Below are positions 8,384-20,700 of a stretch of 64,000 nt of DNA, in pieces. The DNA is from Prosthecobacter gellanilyticus (GTDB lineage Bacteria; Verrucomicrobiota; Verrucomicrobiia; Verrucomicrobiales; Verrucomicrobiaceae). The position numbers and the translations under genes were made by a program. The notes beneath the pieces were generated by a model, which was given only the letters and a program-made list of their open reading frames with translations, did no database searches and had not been told where the DNA came from. The first letter of the stretch is position 1, and every line of letters starts with the position of its first letter. Location: assembly GCF_007992435.1 (NCBI RefSeq), contig NZ_BKAG01000015.1:62001-126000 (forward strand), read 5' to 3'.

Positions 8384-11300
8384 TCAAGGCACCTCGACTC
8401 TGAGTCGCAGAAACTTCGCCCCGCCCCCCGTCATGGCGGGAACGAGACGCACGGTCACCGTTTCCGTCACACCGTCGCCGGTCGGCACCACGCTGAGCAC
8501 TTCGACCTCCGCTCCCGCAGGCTGCCAGGTGGCCAGCGTGCTGGAGGTCTCCAGATGATACTGCACGCCGGATGGATTCGAGATCAGGCGGTGATAGCTC
8601 AACGTCAGGTGCCGCTGCCCTGTGCTGCCGTCCGTCTGCACGCCCGTCTGGGGCAGCATGCTGAGGCCGGACATGCCCGGGGCATGGAAGGCATACTGCA
8701 GAAGCCCGCCCACGCCGTTCCCATCCGTGTCTGACTCAGGATCTGCCAGATGCAGGATGCTCCACTGCTCGCTGCGTGTGTTCGGTGGCACGGCGTTGTC
8801 GCTGGCGGAGATCGTGAAACTGGTCACACCATTCGTTAGGCCACTGACGTTGTGCGTCCAGGCGGCAAACGCATTGGCAGAGGAGACACCACTGCCATTG
8901 ACAGAAACCGACGAGACACCGCTGGGGTCCGTGCCGCTGCCCTGCAGCGTCAGATGGTCCATCAGCACCACGCCGCCGCTTCCCGGTGTCAGCAGCAGAT
9001 CCGGAGGAGTGGCATCTTGCGTGGAGCGCTGCGGCTCAGACCAGACGCCTGTGAGGCCGGCGCTGCGGGACCGCACACGGTAATGATAGATCTGCCCGTC
9101 CGTCAGACCGCTGTAACCCCGCTGCGTGTCCGTGACGAAGCCTGTGGAGACCGCGTCGCTGAAATTGCTCAGCGACGCCTTTTGCAATTCGTACTCATAG
9201 CCCGCACCCAGGGAGTTCCACGTGATCGTGTTGCTGGTGCCGCCGGTGTAAAGAGGCTCGGCAGCCAGGACCACATCATTCACGGCCACGATGTCCAGCG
9301 GAGATGAAAGGCCTCCCAGGGCCGGATTGGAGGTGTGCGCAGCTTTCAGCCAGGCATCTGTGGCCACAGTTTGCACAGTCACACCGCCGCTCCAGGACCC
9401 ATGGCTGAAGGTGCCACTCAGCGCCGGAGTCATGGGCAGCGCCGAAACGGCGCGGGTGAAGCGCAGATTGGGCACCGTATTATGGGAAGAGCCTGGCGGC
9501 GAGGTGCCTGCCCACGTCAGGGGATCGCCATAGAAGCTGTCTGAGCGAAGCGCCAGCGTGCGGTCCTGGGTGGTGATGGTGCTGCGCACGGTGCCATCAC
9601 TTGAGAAGTCGTTGTTGTCGAAACTGATGTCGACCATCAGGTTGCTCGTGCCGTTGTAGTCAAAGGGCGTGACGAAGGTGATGGTGTTCCAGCCGAGCGT
9701 GGAGATGGACACATTACCGCTGAAGACCGTGGTCCAGCCGCTGCTTTCCCAGTTACGATCCGTGACCGGGTAATACGTGCGCGTGGTGTGCTTCAGCCGG
9801 ATGGTGAAGTCTTTGAGCGTCTGCCCGGGCAGCTTCGTCACGTCCAGCGCCAGCGAGACGAGCCCGCCCGCAGCCCCTACCTCCGCAGGAGTGTAGATGC
9901 TCTGCATGCGAGCGTCATGGTAGTGGCAGGCCAGAGGATAAAACCACCCATAGGTTCCCGTGCCCGTGGTGGTGGGCACCGGCTGCGCGCAGGCAGAGAG
10001 GGACACCTGGCCGGTGAAATTGGGGAGCTCATTGTCCCAAACGTCATGCGCGGTGACACGGCTGACAAAGCTGGTGCCGCGCGCAGCCACCTCCGGCACA
10101 CTGGACCAGGTGAAGTGGTGCAGATCACCCACCGGAGCCACCGTGAAGCTCCAGACGGGTCCGGAGCGCGTCTGGGCACCGAGGTGTGAGATCACCTTCC
10201 AGTAGTACGTCACTCCCGGCTCCAGCCTGGGCAGCACCAGTGCTGGAGATGTCACGGTGCCGATCAGCTCCACTGGCACCACTTCGGTGCCGAAAAGCAC
10301 CTCATAACTCTGCGGCACTCCACCGGTGGCAGGATGGTAGCTCCACGCCAGATCACTCTCCGGATGAGTGGGTGAGTTCAGGTGCGCGGGGGAAGGATTT
10401 TGCGGGGCCGCAGGCTGCTCATCATCCGCCACCGTCATGCCGAGCTGGCCTGAGGAATAGCCTGCCGCGCTCGCGGTGACGATGACCGTCTGGTCACCGT
10501 CGACCAAGGCATCATCCACCATCGTCAGGTCAAAGCTGGCCGAGCTCGTGCCTGCCGCCATCACCAGCGTCGCCGGCACCTGCAGTTCCGTGGTGTCACT
10601 GGAGACCAGGGTGACCGTCAGCGGACTGACCAGCGTGCCTGGCACCGTGACCACACCTCCCGGCACCGTGCCCACGCTCTCCAGAGTGGGTGAGATCAGC
10701 GCGACGGAAAGCTGCCGGGATTCATTGTCCAGCACCTGGGTGCTGGCATTCGCCGCAGGCCAGCCAGTCACAGTGGCCGTGACCGTCACGCTCTGCGGCC
10801 CATCCAAAAGTGTGTCTTCCGGCATCGTCAGCGTGAAGAAGGCCTGCGTCTGGCCCTGAGGGATCGTCACCGTGGCCGGCACCACCAGCTCCGTGACATC
10901 ATTGGAACTGAGGTTGATCGTGATGGGCACCCCTGCGGCGGCAGGCAGGCTGACACGCGCTTGATTGGAGATGGCAGCACCACCCTCCGTCACGCTGGCA
11001 GGCAGCGTCAGCGTCATGTTCGTCGTCTCATTGTCATTCACACGAACCGTGGCGCTGGAGCCCGGCCAGGTGGACGCGCTTGCGGTCAGGGTCACGGTCT
11101 GGGTCCCGTCGATCCGCGTGTCGTTGATGGGCAGGACAGTGGAAAAGTTCACCTCGGTCTGCCCGGCCAGAATCGTGACCGTGGTGGGAAACTGCACCTC
11201 CTCGCCCGGCCGGTCAGAGGTCAGTGTGATCACCAGGTTGGAGGTCGGCGCCGGTGCCACCGTGACGGATGACGATCCCGGCGCCACACCTTCCGTCATC

Positions 11301-12769
11301 GTGGCCGGCACCAGCAGACGCAGCTGCTTGTCAGGCACGGCACTCAGCTCGATGTCATCAATGTTCCAGCCTGACTGCGGATAGGCATCCGAGGTGGTCA
11401 CCTCATGCTTCCAGCGGATCCACATCTGGCTCTGCCCGTCTGTCAGAGAGGCCAGGTTATGCTCCACAAACGTCCACGCACTGTCACGCGGCGTGCTGAT
11501 GTTATTCTGCCAGGCCACATTCCAGGTGGACCCGTTCGTGGAGACCTCCACGCTGGTGACCACCCACGGCTGGAAGTCGGCGTTCAGCCAGCGCTGGTAG
11601 CGCAGCTTCGCTCCATGTTTTCCGCTGATGCTGAAAGGTCCCGCGAACAAATATTGCGGATTGCTGCTGGCCACGGCGTAGTCGCCGTTCAGGTTGATGC
11701 CGAAGACCTTGGTGCCCGTGGCTCCCGAGGTCGGATCTGGATTGCCAAAGCTCTGCCCGCCCTGGCCGGTCGGCGTGCCATGAGCCCACTCACCTCCGCG
11801 TATCCAGCCCGGGTCCGTGTCCAGGTTCGTGCTAAAAACCGGCGGCGCGTTCACCTCCAGGTATTGCATGCGTGTCTGCACACGATTGGAGGACGTGCTG
11901 GTCAAGGTCAGCGTGGCGACATGCGTGGCGGCCAGCAGCAGATTCGCACTGCTGTTGAGCGTCACCGTGACCTGCGCGTTCGCACCGGCCGCCAGCGTGC
12001 CGCTGGTGGCTGAGAGGGTGACCCAGGTGCGGTTGGAGCCCAGTGTCCAGGGCCGCGGGACATTGCTGTTGTTCGTCAGCGTGAGGATCTGCGCCGCCGG
12101 CGTGAAGGGGCCGCCCACAGGCCCGGCCGCGCTCAGGTGATTCGTCGGCGTGACCAGGATGTCATTGCTGGCCAGCATGGCGTTGTAAACGTTCAGGCGG
12201 CCTCCCGTCACACATTTGCCGGTCAGGGAAGCCAGCGGGTTCACGGTGTTCATCACCAGCTCGCGTAACTGCAAGTGTGTCAAAGCTGGCTTGTAGCTCT
12301 TCAACAGGGCGCAAGCGCCTGTCACGTACGGTGCCGCCATGGAGGTGCCGTCTTTAGAGCCATAGGTGCCGCCGGGAAGCGTGCTGTAGATCTCATTTCC
12401 AGGAGCTGCCAGATCCACCTTGGTGGCGCCAAAGTTGGAGAAGGAGGCGAGGCCGTCCGTGCGCGTCGTGGCGGTCACGGAGAGGATGTTCACGCTGTCA
12501 TACGCGGCGGGATACGCAGGATACTGGTCCACATCCAGCGAGTTGTTCCCGGACGCTGCCACAAACAGGATGCCCTGCTCATGCGCCTCGTCGATGGCAT
12601 CCTTCATCGCCTGGGTGTAGGTCGTGCCCGTGTAGGAGTTCGAGGTCATCGTCACCCCCAGGTCCGTCGCGTAAGATATCGCCTCCGCGCCATCAGACTC
12701 AAAGCCATTGCCGCTGGAGTCGAGGAACTTCAGGCCTAACAAAGAGATCTGCCAGCACACACCGCCCAC
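8384..12769 (-). pseudogene. C-terminal fragment of a broken subtilisin-like (S8) multidomain exoprotease
   Basis: An intact frame of 1461 codons that begins inside a peptidase S8 domain. The oxyanion Asn (FVAASGNNS) and the nucleophile motif GTSMAAPYVTGACALL are present in the first 170 residues, but the Asp and HGTH regions are absent. The remainder is a long adhesive tail: a BACON-like Ig domain (about 205-310), a jelly-roll segment, three Calx-beta-like repeats (EGGAAISNQARVSL style, about 500-790), fibronectin III modules and the verrucomicrobial C-terminal domain ending AKFLRLRVEVP. The missing N-terminal part is in another frame at 12736-13419. Reading upstream of 12769 in this frame gives GAGGGNNSTGVGGVCW, the stretch that normally follows HGTHVAGT. 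The intact ancestor would be one cell-surface or secreted protease. An assembly error is the main alternative. Confidence 0.72.
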
Positions 12770-13419
12770 GCCGGTGCTGTTGTTGCCGCCGCCTGCGCCG
12801 TCATGATGTGATCCGGCTCCACCACCAGCACATGTTCCTCCAGCTTGGAAAGGCGCGAGATCGCACGCGGCACCGTGTCCGTCTTCGGCTCTGCAAAAGC
12901 CACCAGCCAGAGTCCGGAGGCCGGCATCCGCTTCCGCACGCTGGCGCCACCATCTCCGAGGACCTTCAGCAGTTCCGCCTCGGGCATTTTCGGGTTCCGC
13001 AGCTTCACCATCACATGATCACCCACCATCGCGTTTTGCCTGACCAGGCGGTCTCCCTGCGGCGTGCGCACGATCTCATCCTCCACCCGCAGCACGGGAT
13101 ACTTGAACGACTCGTCCCGCACCAGGCGCACGCGGCGAAGCAGCTTCTCCCCGGACGCCGTCTTGACCTCCGTCTGCTGGCTGGCCAGGACCTCGGCTTT
13201 CGCGAACTTGTCCACGATCTCACGCCCCTCGGAGGGCAGGGCTGACTTTTGGGCGGACATGGACGCCGACATGACTCTGGGCACCGGTGACACCTGGGAA
13301 ACAGACAACCTTTCAGCGGCTGCCAGCGGCACTCGACCGCCCTCTCCCCGTCCCATGAGCCATCCCAGCAGCGCGGCGAGCGTCGCCAGCCCGATCAAGC
13401 CATGGAACAGGCGTTTCAT
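12736..13419 (-). pseudogene. N-terminal fragment (signal and propeptide) of the broken S8 exoprotease
   Basis: A 227-codon frame encoding MKRLFHGLIGLATLAALLGWLMG (membrane signal), a basic/Ala-rich linker and an inhibitor_I9/fervidolysin-like propeptide ending SKLEEHVLVVEPDHIM. In intact relatives this leads into a short loop and then the catalytic Asp strand. Here it runs 20 more residues of unrelated sequence and stops at 12736. The reading frame shifts relative to the downstream peptidase fragment, with which it overlaps by 34 bases. No Asp (D-T/S-G) or His (HGTH) motif exists in either frame near the junction. I infer a deletion of roughly 100-150 codons plus a frameshift. The two pieces together would otherwise form one gene at 8384-13419. 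Confidence 0.7.
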
Positions 13420-13722
13420 TAACGTGGAGGGGAATCACGGCGGGGGGGCCGTGGTAGTCAGACAAACGGGGGTGTGGTTTGTTGAAGCTGTTTTACACCC
13501 GAAGCCCCCTCCCCGGCAATGGCAAACCCTCAAAACCAGTGGCTTACGGCGGCCCCGCCTGCGTTTGAGGTGGGTCTGAGGCTGGCGTGAATTAGGACTG
13601 GGGGATTCCTGGCCTCTCGCCGACAAATAGCCCGGATCGATCGGGTTCCCGGTGCGTGGCGTTTTTCCGAGCCATGAAAACTGTCAAGGTTTTGCACACT
13701 GGCCCCGTTTCATTTCATCTCC
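13420..13722. other. Gene-free spacer upstream of the broken protease
   Basis: About 300 bases with no credible coding frame. It lies between the start of the protease propeptide fragment (13419) and the stop of the exported protein gene at 13723, so it should hold the protease promoter. I see no strong terminator hairpin and no clear promoter boxes. Confidence 0.4.
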
Positions 13723-14712
13723 TCAAGGCGAGGAATGGGCCTCCAAGTTTCGTGAGCCTGTCTTTGGATTATAGTAGCCTTCTACCTCTACAAAGTAATC
13801 ACCAAAGGCAATCATTTCGACGTCGACCCGCGCGTAAGTATCGTCGTCAAAATGCACGAAATATGATCGCCTAGTAGAATCAACCCATTGAGGCCGTGCA
13901 ATGGCTTGGTCCATGTCCACTATATCGCTTAGCGCGTAACCAACCGATGGAGCTTCAAAGTCAAGATTTCCGGCTCGCTGCTGAATCTTGCCGGAAACGG
14001 CACGAACTTCAAAGCGCCAAGAGAACCGACCGTCGGCTGTTTTGCTCTCTGCACTTTTACAGGATAACCATATTTTGTGGTTTGCCCCGTGATCTTGGTC
14101 AAGCGCAACCTCGATTGGCTCTCCAGTTCGTTTCAACTGCCGGGGCTTGGCCTTCAAATGTACCAGAGCTTCGCTAGGTCCGGGCTTGTAAAGGTAGAAG
14201 ACAATCGGCCTAGAAGGATCAGGTTCGTGAATTCCATCGCCGACACCTGCGACATAACTAAATCCACGTTCTGAAAACATCCCGCTTTTTTGCCCCGGGA
14301 ATAGGTGGATAAACCCCGGCCTATTGACACTAACGAACAAACGTATTCCCTTCGATTGCAGAGTAAAGTTGCCCGCATCATCGGTCTTTGTCGCTACCTT
14401 GGTGGTACTACCCAGCGTAGCAGTCGCCGACCCCGCAACAGTTGCATTCGCCACAGGGGTGCCATGCTGATCAATGACTCGCCCATAAAATGTAATCGGC
14501 GTCGCAAAAGCTACCGCCATGCGCACGTTGGAGGGCAATTCGGAGCGAGGGGACGATGGCTTGTTGGGCGACGGGGACACCAACTCGGCAGGCGGTCTTA
14601 CCGGTATAGCGACATCATTTTCGCTGGCAGCGAGAGGTGCTGGCTTGGGGCCAACCCAATACAGCAAAGAAGCAATTGCGATGAGCGCTAAAGCAATGAG
14701 AGCCTTTTTCAT
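13723..14712 (-). CDS. Exported protein with a carboxypeptidase-regulatory-like domain
   Basis: A 329-residue protein with an N-terminal hydrophobic anchor (MKKALIALALIAIASLLYWVG), a Pro/Ser-rich linker (about 25-62) and a carboxypeptidase regulatory-like beta-sandwich (about 72-150: FYGRVIDQHGTPVANATVAG followed by TKTDDAGNFTL). The second half matches nothing I recognise. It contains FSWRFEVRAVSGKIQQRAG and YFVEVEGYYNPKTG and looks beta-rich. It starts four bases after the stop of the giant gene at 14717, so the two are almost certainly one transcript and may act together at the cell surface. Base composition looks less GC-rich than the flanking genes, as in its partner. No enzymatic motif is visible. 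Confidence 0.7.
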   Translation of the reverse strand: MKKALIALALIAIASLLYWVGPKPAPLAASENDVAIPVRPPAELVSPSPNKPSSPRSELPSNVRMAVAFATPITFYGRVIDQHGTPVANATVAGSATATLGSTTKVATKTDDAGNFTLQSKGIRLFVSVNRPGFIHLFPGQKSGMFSERGFSYVAGVGDGIHEPDPSRPIVFYLYKPGPSEALVHLKAKPRQLKRTGEPIEVALDQDHGANHKIWLSCKSAESKTADGRFSWRFEVRAVSGKIQQRAGNLDFEAPSVGYALSDIVDMDQAIARPQWVDSTRRSYFVHFDDDTYARVDVEMIAFGDYFVEVEGYYNPKTGSRNLEAHSSP

Positions 14713-14716
14713 AAAA

Positions 14717-17700
14717 TCAATTGGGAACAGCCATTATGCCAAACTGCTTGAGCAGCCTTGCGTAGACGCGAGAAGTCAGTTGGATCGAGTAGACCCATTC
14801 CGCGCTATGTTCATCACCAAAACTATAAATGTCCATCGGCTCTGAATAGGCGACGCTCCCCGCCGTAAAGTACGTGTTGCCAGCAGGCTTTGAGCGAGTT
14901 TGAACGATATAGGCCATTGCTTCCGCCAATTTGTTTACTCGTCGTCCACCTGTGAGTTCAGCGTTGAGCGGTTCTCCGGGGGAGTCTATAATTCTGTACT
15001 GCAAGTTATGCCACATCCTGTTACCAGCAGCTGGCATATTCGGCGGTGCCACTATAGACGCCCATACACTGTCTCCCAAATAAGGAAACTCAGGTAGATA
15101 TGACCAACTATTGGAGGTAAGAACTTCCGGTTTATTGATCGTGTGGTTGAATTCCCACGCTCCCATGGCGAAGTCCTCCGTTAGAAAGAAATTGATCGCG
15201 GTCGTCGCCATTGGATTGAAAACACTACGCAACCCAAGGCTGTTGGTCTCAGTGTCGCTAGCAGTATCAGGTGTGGAACGGTCTCCGAACTCTCGGATGG
15301 TTGTTCCATAGGCCATGTGGGCCATAGCTGCATTGAACATGGCATATCTTGACACGTTGGACATACCCTCTCTGAAAGCAGAGCCTGATACCACATTACC
15401 CATGCTGTGAGCCATCAAACACTTGGTATAGTCTGTTGAAAGGGAGTTAACGTAGTCCGCAAGAGCTTTGCCAGAGAGCCAGGCGCGGTATTCGCTATCG
15501 TTATAAGTGAGACGTCCGTTTGTGGGATTCATCCCCGCAAATGGATCAGTCTCTGCGCTAAAAGTAGGCCATCGAAAGGCTGCAAACCGTCCCTTAAACC
15601 CTTGGTGCCAAAGTCTTTTGAACGTTGTTTGGCCCCAAGTTTGAGTTTCATCATACTCCATTCGCCAGCCGTGGACGTGAACAATATAAGTCTTGGTTTC
15701 ATCAGGATCACGATCCGGAGGGAAATCACCAGGATCCGCCCTGGAGGTCAACGATGGCTGAAGGTCGTCTCCGGTCACCCATGAATCGGGAACATCGTCC
15801 GGCTCTGCGTAAGGTTCACAGACTCTGGCACGCTCGAACATTCTTCGCACATCCATGACCCTAATCCAGGGACCCGGGACGACAATCTCCGGGTTGGAGT
15901 CTATCTTGACAACGGTGCACAACTTCGCTTGTCCCTCTACACAGCCCTCAAATAGAAAGCATCGCTTATTCGCCGATTGAGTGAGGGTGCTTTGCCAGTA
16001 TGAGGCTGGTAGATAGACAGTCTGCTCTCCCGCCACATCTGCGATTGAATGGTAAAAATCTCCTGTTACTTGCTCATTAGCTTTCTGAGGGTTGCTCAAG
16101 TAATCCAGCCCTCCGTTCGGATCGGCAGCTTTGTACATTCTAATACGAGGGGAACTCCCTCCTTCCCATTTAAACCCGATCTTCGCCTCGCCAGATGCGG
16201 CTTTTTGCAATACATCCGAAGGCAAGGTGAGATGGATTCTTGTAAAATCTTCCAAGTCTCGAACCCCGTCAATTGTGCCAAGTGTCGGGGAGTTCCGCCA
16301 GTCAGGCCATAGAGGCACCATTGCTTCGTTTTCGCGCATGGCATCCTCAATATCCTCATGAAGCGTGTTGGGATCGTCGTCGTTGTTGACCCAAAATCTA
16401 AATGGCTTTTCCTGGGAGGCGTACTCGCCGCTATTGATCACCCCATCGCGATCAGCATCCACAGCGAGGTCCGCCATCAGTCGGTTTGCACGGGTGAAGA
16501 TTGTGCTTCCCGGCACGTCGGTTGCATCGCAGCTGTAGACGGCGCTATCTTGGCCAGGCTTCAGCTTAACAAATTCATAGGTAAATGAATACTCCCCGCT
16601 TGGAAGTGTTTTCCTCGCCGTCACCGCCACCACCTCATCATCATAGTCAGCCGCATTGGTGCCCTCCGGCAGCTCATAACTCAAGCGCCACTTGGTGATC
16701 AGGCCGGACGCCGTGGCGTCGCCTTTGGAGCTTGTGGACTCCGCCGCAAACTGGGCCAGCTCCACACGCTCCCATTCCCCCCAGTCCTGCTGTCCAAGAT
16801 CGGTCAGCATACCTGAGTAGATTTGCCCCGGCGTGATCGGGTCCACGTATTCATAGCTGGCGCTTGTGGATCTCGACCCAGATATAAGTGTTGTCTTGCC
16901 ATCGCCCCCTGTTTGAGGAGGCTGGAAGGCCGTTGCGGTCTGTGTTTGCGAGGAGGTGGAAGGGCTCCAGTCAATTCCTGGCTCATCCCAGATCCAGCTG
17001 ATCGAGTCCAGCTCAGGACTGTAGTTGTCTGATTCGCTCACCGTGATCACCGGGGGAGAACTGCTGGATTTCGTCTCTGTGTACCTGTACGAATGTCCCG
17101 TGCTATTGATCGGGCCCGCTGGACCTTCTTCGGATGAATAGGTATTGGAGAACATGCTCTGGGTTTTTGGCTGCCCCGTTGCACGCGGAGCCGTGCTGAC
17201 CGAGGTGCCAAAGGCACTGTAGACCGTGCTGGTTTGAGCATCGTACTCCGTGACCAACCCGCTGGCGGATGTGTTGCCCGTCATCGTTGGCCATAGGACT
17301 GGATTTGTCATTCGATGCTCGGCGGAGGAGTGATGCTGGCGGGAATAACTCGTCGTGCTGGACGAAACCATCGTTGCCTCGGTCACGTCGTCCTTGCTGT
17401 TTTCGGTCTTGCTGACCGTCCACTGCTCGGATTCTTGCTCTTCGATCTTCCGGGCGGCATAGCGTCCGACAGGCGGGTCCTGGAAATAAAATCCGCTGAG
17501 TGAGATGGGATTGGCCTCGGCGAATCCCCTGACCGATGATCTGTAGGCCACAATCTTGGGAGCTTGCGGGAACGGCCGGTTCACCGTGCCCAGAGAGGGC
17601 AGAGTGGGCAGTGATCCAGGGTTCGTTGGATTGGGGGTGACAATGACACCACCACCGCTGTTCTCCACCTTGTAGGGCACACTCAGCGTGGCGCTGCCAG

Positions 17701-20700
17701 CAGCGCTGTTGATCATTATGGCGCGTGGTCCCAGCTCGGTGGGTGCCTTGACATGAAACACCACGTTTCCGGCACCATTCGTCATCAGATCCAGCTCACT
17801 CACCCAGGGAGCCCCAGTAGTGGTCGCGCGCACCTGGCCCGAGCCTCCTGCTGAAATGTGCACCAACACCGCCCTTTGGCCGATCCGCGCATTGACCGTC
17901 ACGCGGCTTCTCAGTTCCTGCCCCGGGCCGGTCACTTGCCCGCCTCCGGAAACCAGCTTGAACTTCAGCACAGGCTTGCTGGCACTGGAGAAGATGTCCG
18001 TCCCCTCTCTCGCCTCCTCGACATCCGAGAATCCATCCCCGTCAAAATCCAAATTTTCGATGTATAGTTTGTTAGCCTCTTTCGGATTTTTGGTATTGCG
18101 GAACTCGTCCAGATTGCAGACACCATCGTGATCCGGGTCAATTTTTGAGAACATGTTCCACTGCTGCTGCGTGATGTGGGGAGTTGCCACGTAAACCGCA
18201 GGAAACGGCTTCACCATGCCCCGGGCATCTTTCGCTGAACGAAGATCGGCTGCCACCTGCGCCGGCAGCAGGGCGAAAGGTGTGTCCCGATGGTATTCGT
18301 AATGCAGCGGGGAGACATCGGCATCCAATGCACTATACTTGTTCAATGCATACTGAGTTTCCCATCCGTCGTCCATGCCGTCTCCATCGGAATCGGGTTG
18401 AAGCCCCGGACCCGGTGGAGGAGGTCGGGTTACGGAGGTGCTGAAAGTGACCTTGATAGTGGGCTTGAGGGAAGCCGTAACGGTGGTCGTGAGAGCCAGA
18501 GTAGCCGCCGTGTTGGGGATGTGAGGAGCCTTCAACTGGATCACGGCCCGTCCGGAGGAATCTGTGACAACCTCCAGCGTCTTGAGTTTCCACGCATCCG
18601 GGGAGACACTCGTCCCGGTGGCAAGCAGCACATGATTGTTGTTCAGGCTGGTAGTGACGGCCAGTCTCAGACCTGCTTTGACCCCACCAAGGCTGCGCGC
18701 CTCCACCACAAGCGGTTGAGCGAGCTGCTTGTGCAGATGCACCGACTGGCTGTTCCCGCTGATAACATGCAGGGTGAAAGCGGGATACTTGGAGGCATCA
18801 CGAGAGTTCGTGCCTGCGGCCACTTCCTCCGCATCCGTGAAGCTGTCTCCATCGGAATCACGACTTCCTGTCGGCGCATAATCCGCCACACCCGGATTTA
18901 AGTGCAGACGCCATTCGTCCTTGTTCATCAGCCCATCGTGGTCGGGATCAATCCGTTTCAGCATCGTCCACAGATGATACTCGATGAACTCAGCGCGCCA
19001 GGTGGCCCGCCTGGTCTCCCACACCGTGGTCAACGGGTTGGGCGGCATACCGAGGGTTATGGAAGGTTTCGGAATCAGCAGCGGATACTCATTCACCAAA
19101 TTGTTCTGCGCGTTTGACTGGGTCAAGGCAGACAAGTTCAGTCTCTGCTGCAGAGTCGCCACAATGCTTTGGCCACTGTTTTCCAGTCTGCTAAGCTCCA
19201 ATCTTTCCGGAGGGCTGAGAGTCAGCCCCGAGACATAGCCAGCCACACCCTCCCGCGCCTTGGCAAGTGAGGCATCCATGGGATCCCGCCAGTCAAGATC
19301 ATGCTTATGGTAACCTGCCTCCCAGTCATTGGGCGCTTCATCGCCATCCACGTCGCCGGTCAACGGCAGCCGGGAGCGCAAGTTCGCGAGAATCACCTGG
19401 GATGCAGCGTCGGGTGCAGGAACAATTCCAGCCAGGGGCGGAGCCGCAGGAAGCTGGGTCACCCCTTTGCTACGCAACCAGCTCACGTAGCCTGAAGGAA
19501 GATGGTCAAAACCAGGTACGTGGGAGGTTGTGTTCGGATTCGAGGTGGAAGGGGGATTCAGGTAGACGATGGCAAAGAAGGACGCGGCGTTCGGGCGAAC
19601 GCCCGTCGAAGGATCTCTGACTTCATGGCGGGCAAGGCGGAGGAGACCGTCGTCCATCCACAGCCTGTAGTTCTCCGCACGTTTGCGCCAAGTCCACTCC
19701 AGCTTAGGATCTGACAATGAAGCTGGGGCCGTCTTGATGGAGGTTCTGCTGTAGGTGCCGGTGGCGTATTGGGTTGTAGGCCCGCTGGTGGTAAGAAAGG
19801 GGTCGGTGAAGAAACCCGCGGGATCGGCTATCGGCCGCCCCCAGAAACCGCGAAGTTCTTCAACGGTCAACACACCGTCCTCATCAGGGTCCTCAAAGGC
19901 ATCACTAAACTTGTATTTGTTGAGTCGGCCTGGATAAAGCTTTGACCAGTTTTCCTCAGTGATGTTGGTCAGTCCGTCAAAGTCCACGTCGTGATTGTCG
20001 GCCAGGGTGGTCGAGGGGTTGCCGCGAAGATCAGTCCCATTGAGGTACTCTTGAAAGTTGCTCACTCCGTCCGCATCGAGATCACCATCCCGTGTCACTA
20101 CCAACGGCTTGTACATGTCATCAACACGATCAGGAATGCCGTTGTGATTCGCGTCGGTCAAGTCAGCAAAGAAGTGTGTCCGGTTCGTGTACCACATCCC
20201 CGAGATGCTTTTCAAAGTCACATCGAATACCGGCTCATCAGCGTCGTTGCTCGTGATGTGGATGGCGGCGGTGACACTCGTTCCTGCCGACGCAGTTGCC
20301 TTGAAATTCACGGTCAAGGTCGTCTCTGCTCCTGCTTCCAGGGAGGTGGTGGACAGGGGACCGACAGTAAACTGAGTCTTGTTTGCTCCGTCCAAAGTTA
20401 CACTCAAAGTGAGATCCTCGGTGCCGGTGTTGTGGATGGTGAACGTCTTTTTAAGATCACTTTTGTCCGCCTTCATGCTGATGCTGGGGAAGGTGGCGGT
20501 CGCCCCGTCCTGGATGAAGAAATTAGAGCCAGCAATTCCTCCCAAAGATTCCTCCACAGCTATCTCGGGTCCCGGGACAGGCTGAGAACCTCCTGCGGCT
20601 GATCCACCTCCAGCGTTCTCAATCGGGTTAGGTGTCAGCGGATCGGTGAAGTAGGCATAAATCTCTTCATAATCCGTCAATCCATCACCGTCCGTATCCA

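Noticed and set aside
7407-8387. 326-codon minus-strand frame
   Set aside because: Antisense shadow of the TIM-barrel isomerase gene; Cys/His/Arg-rich with no domain.
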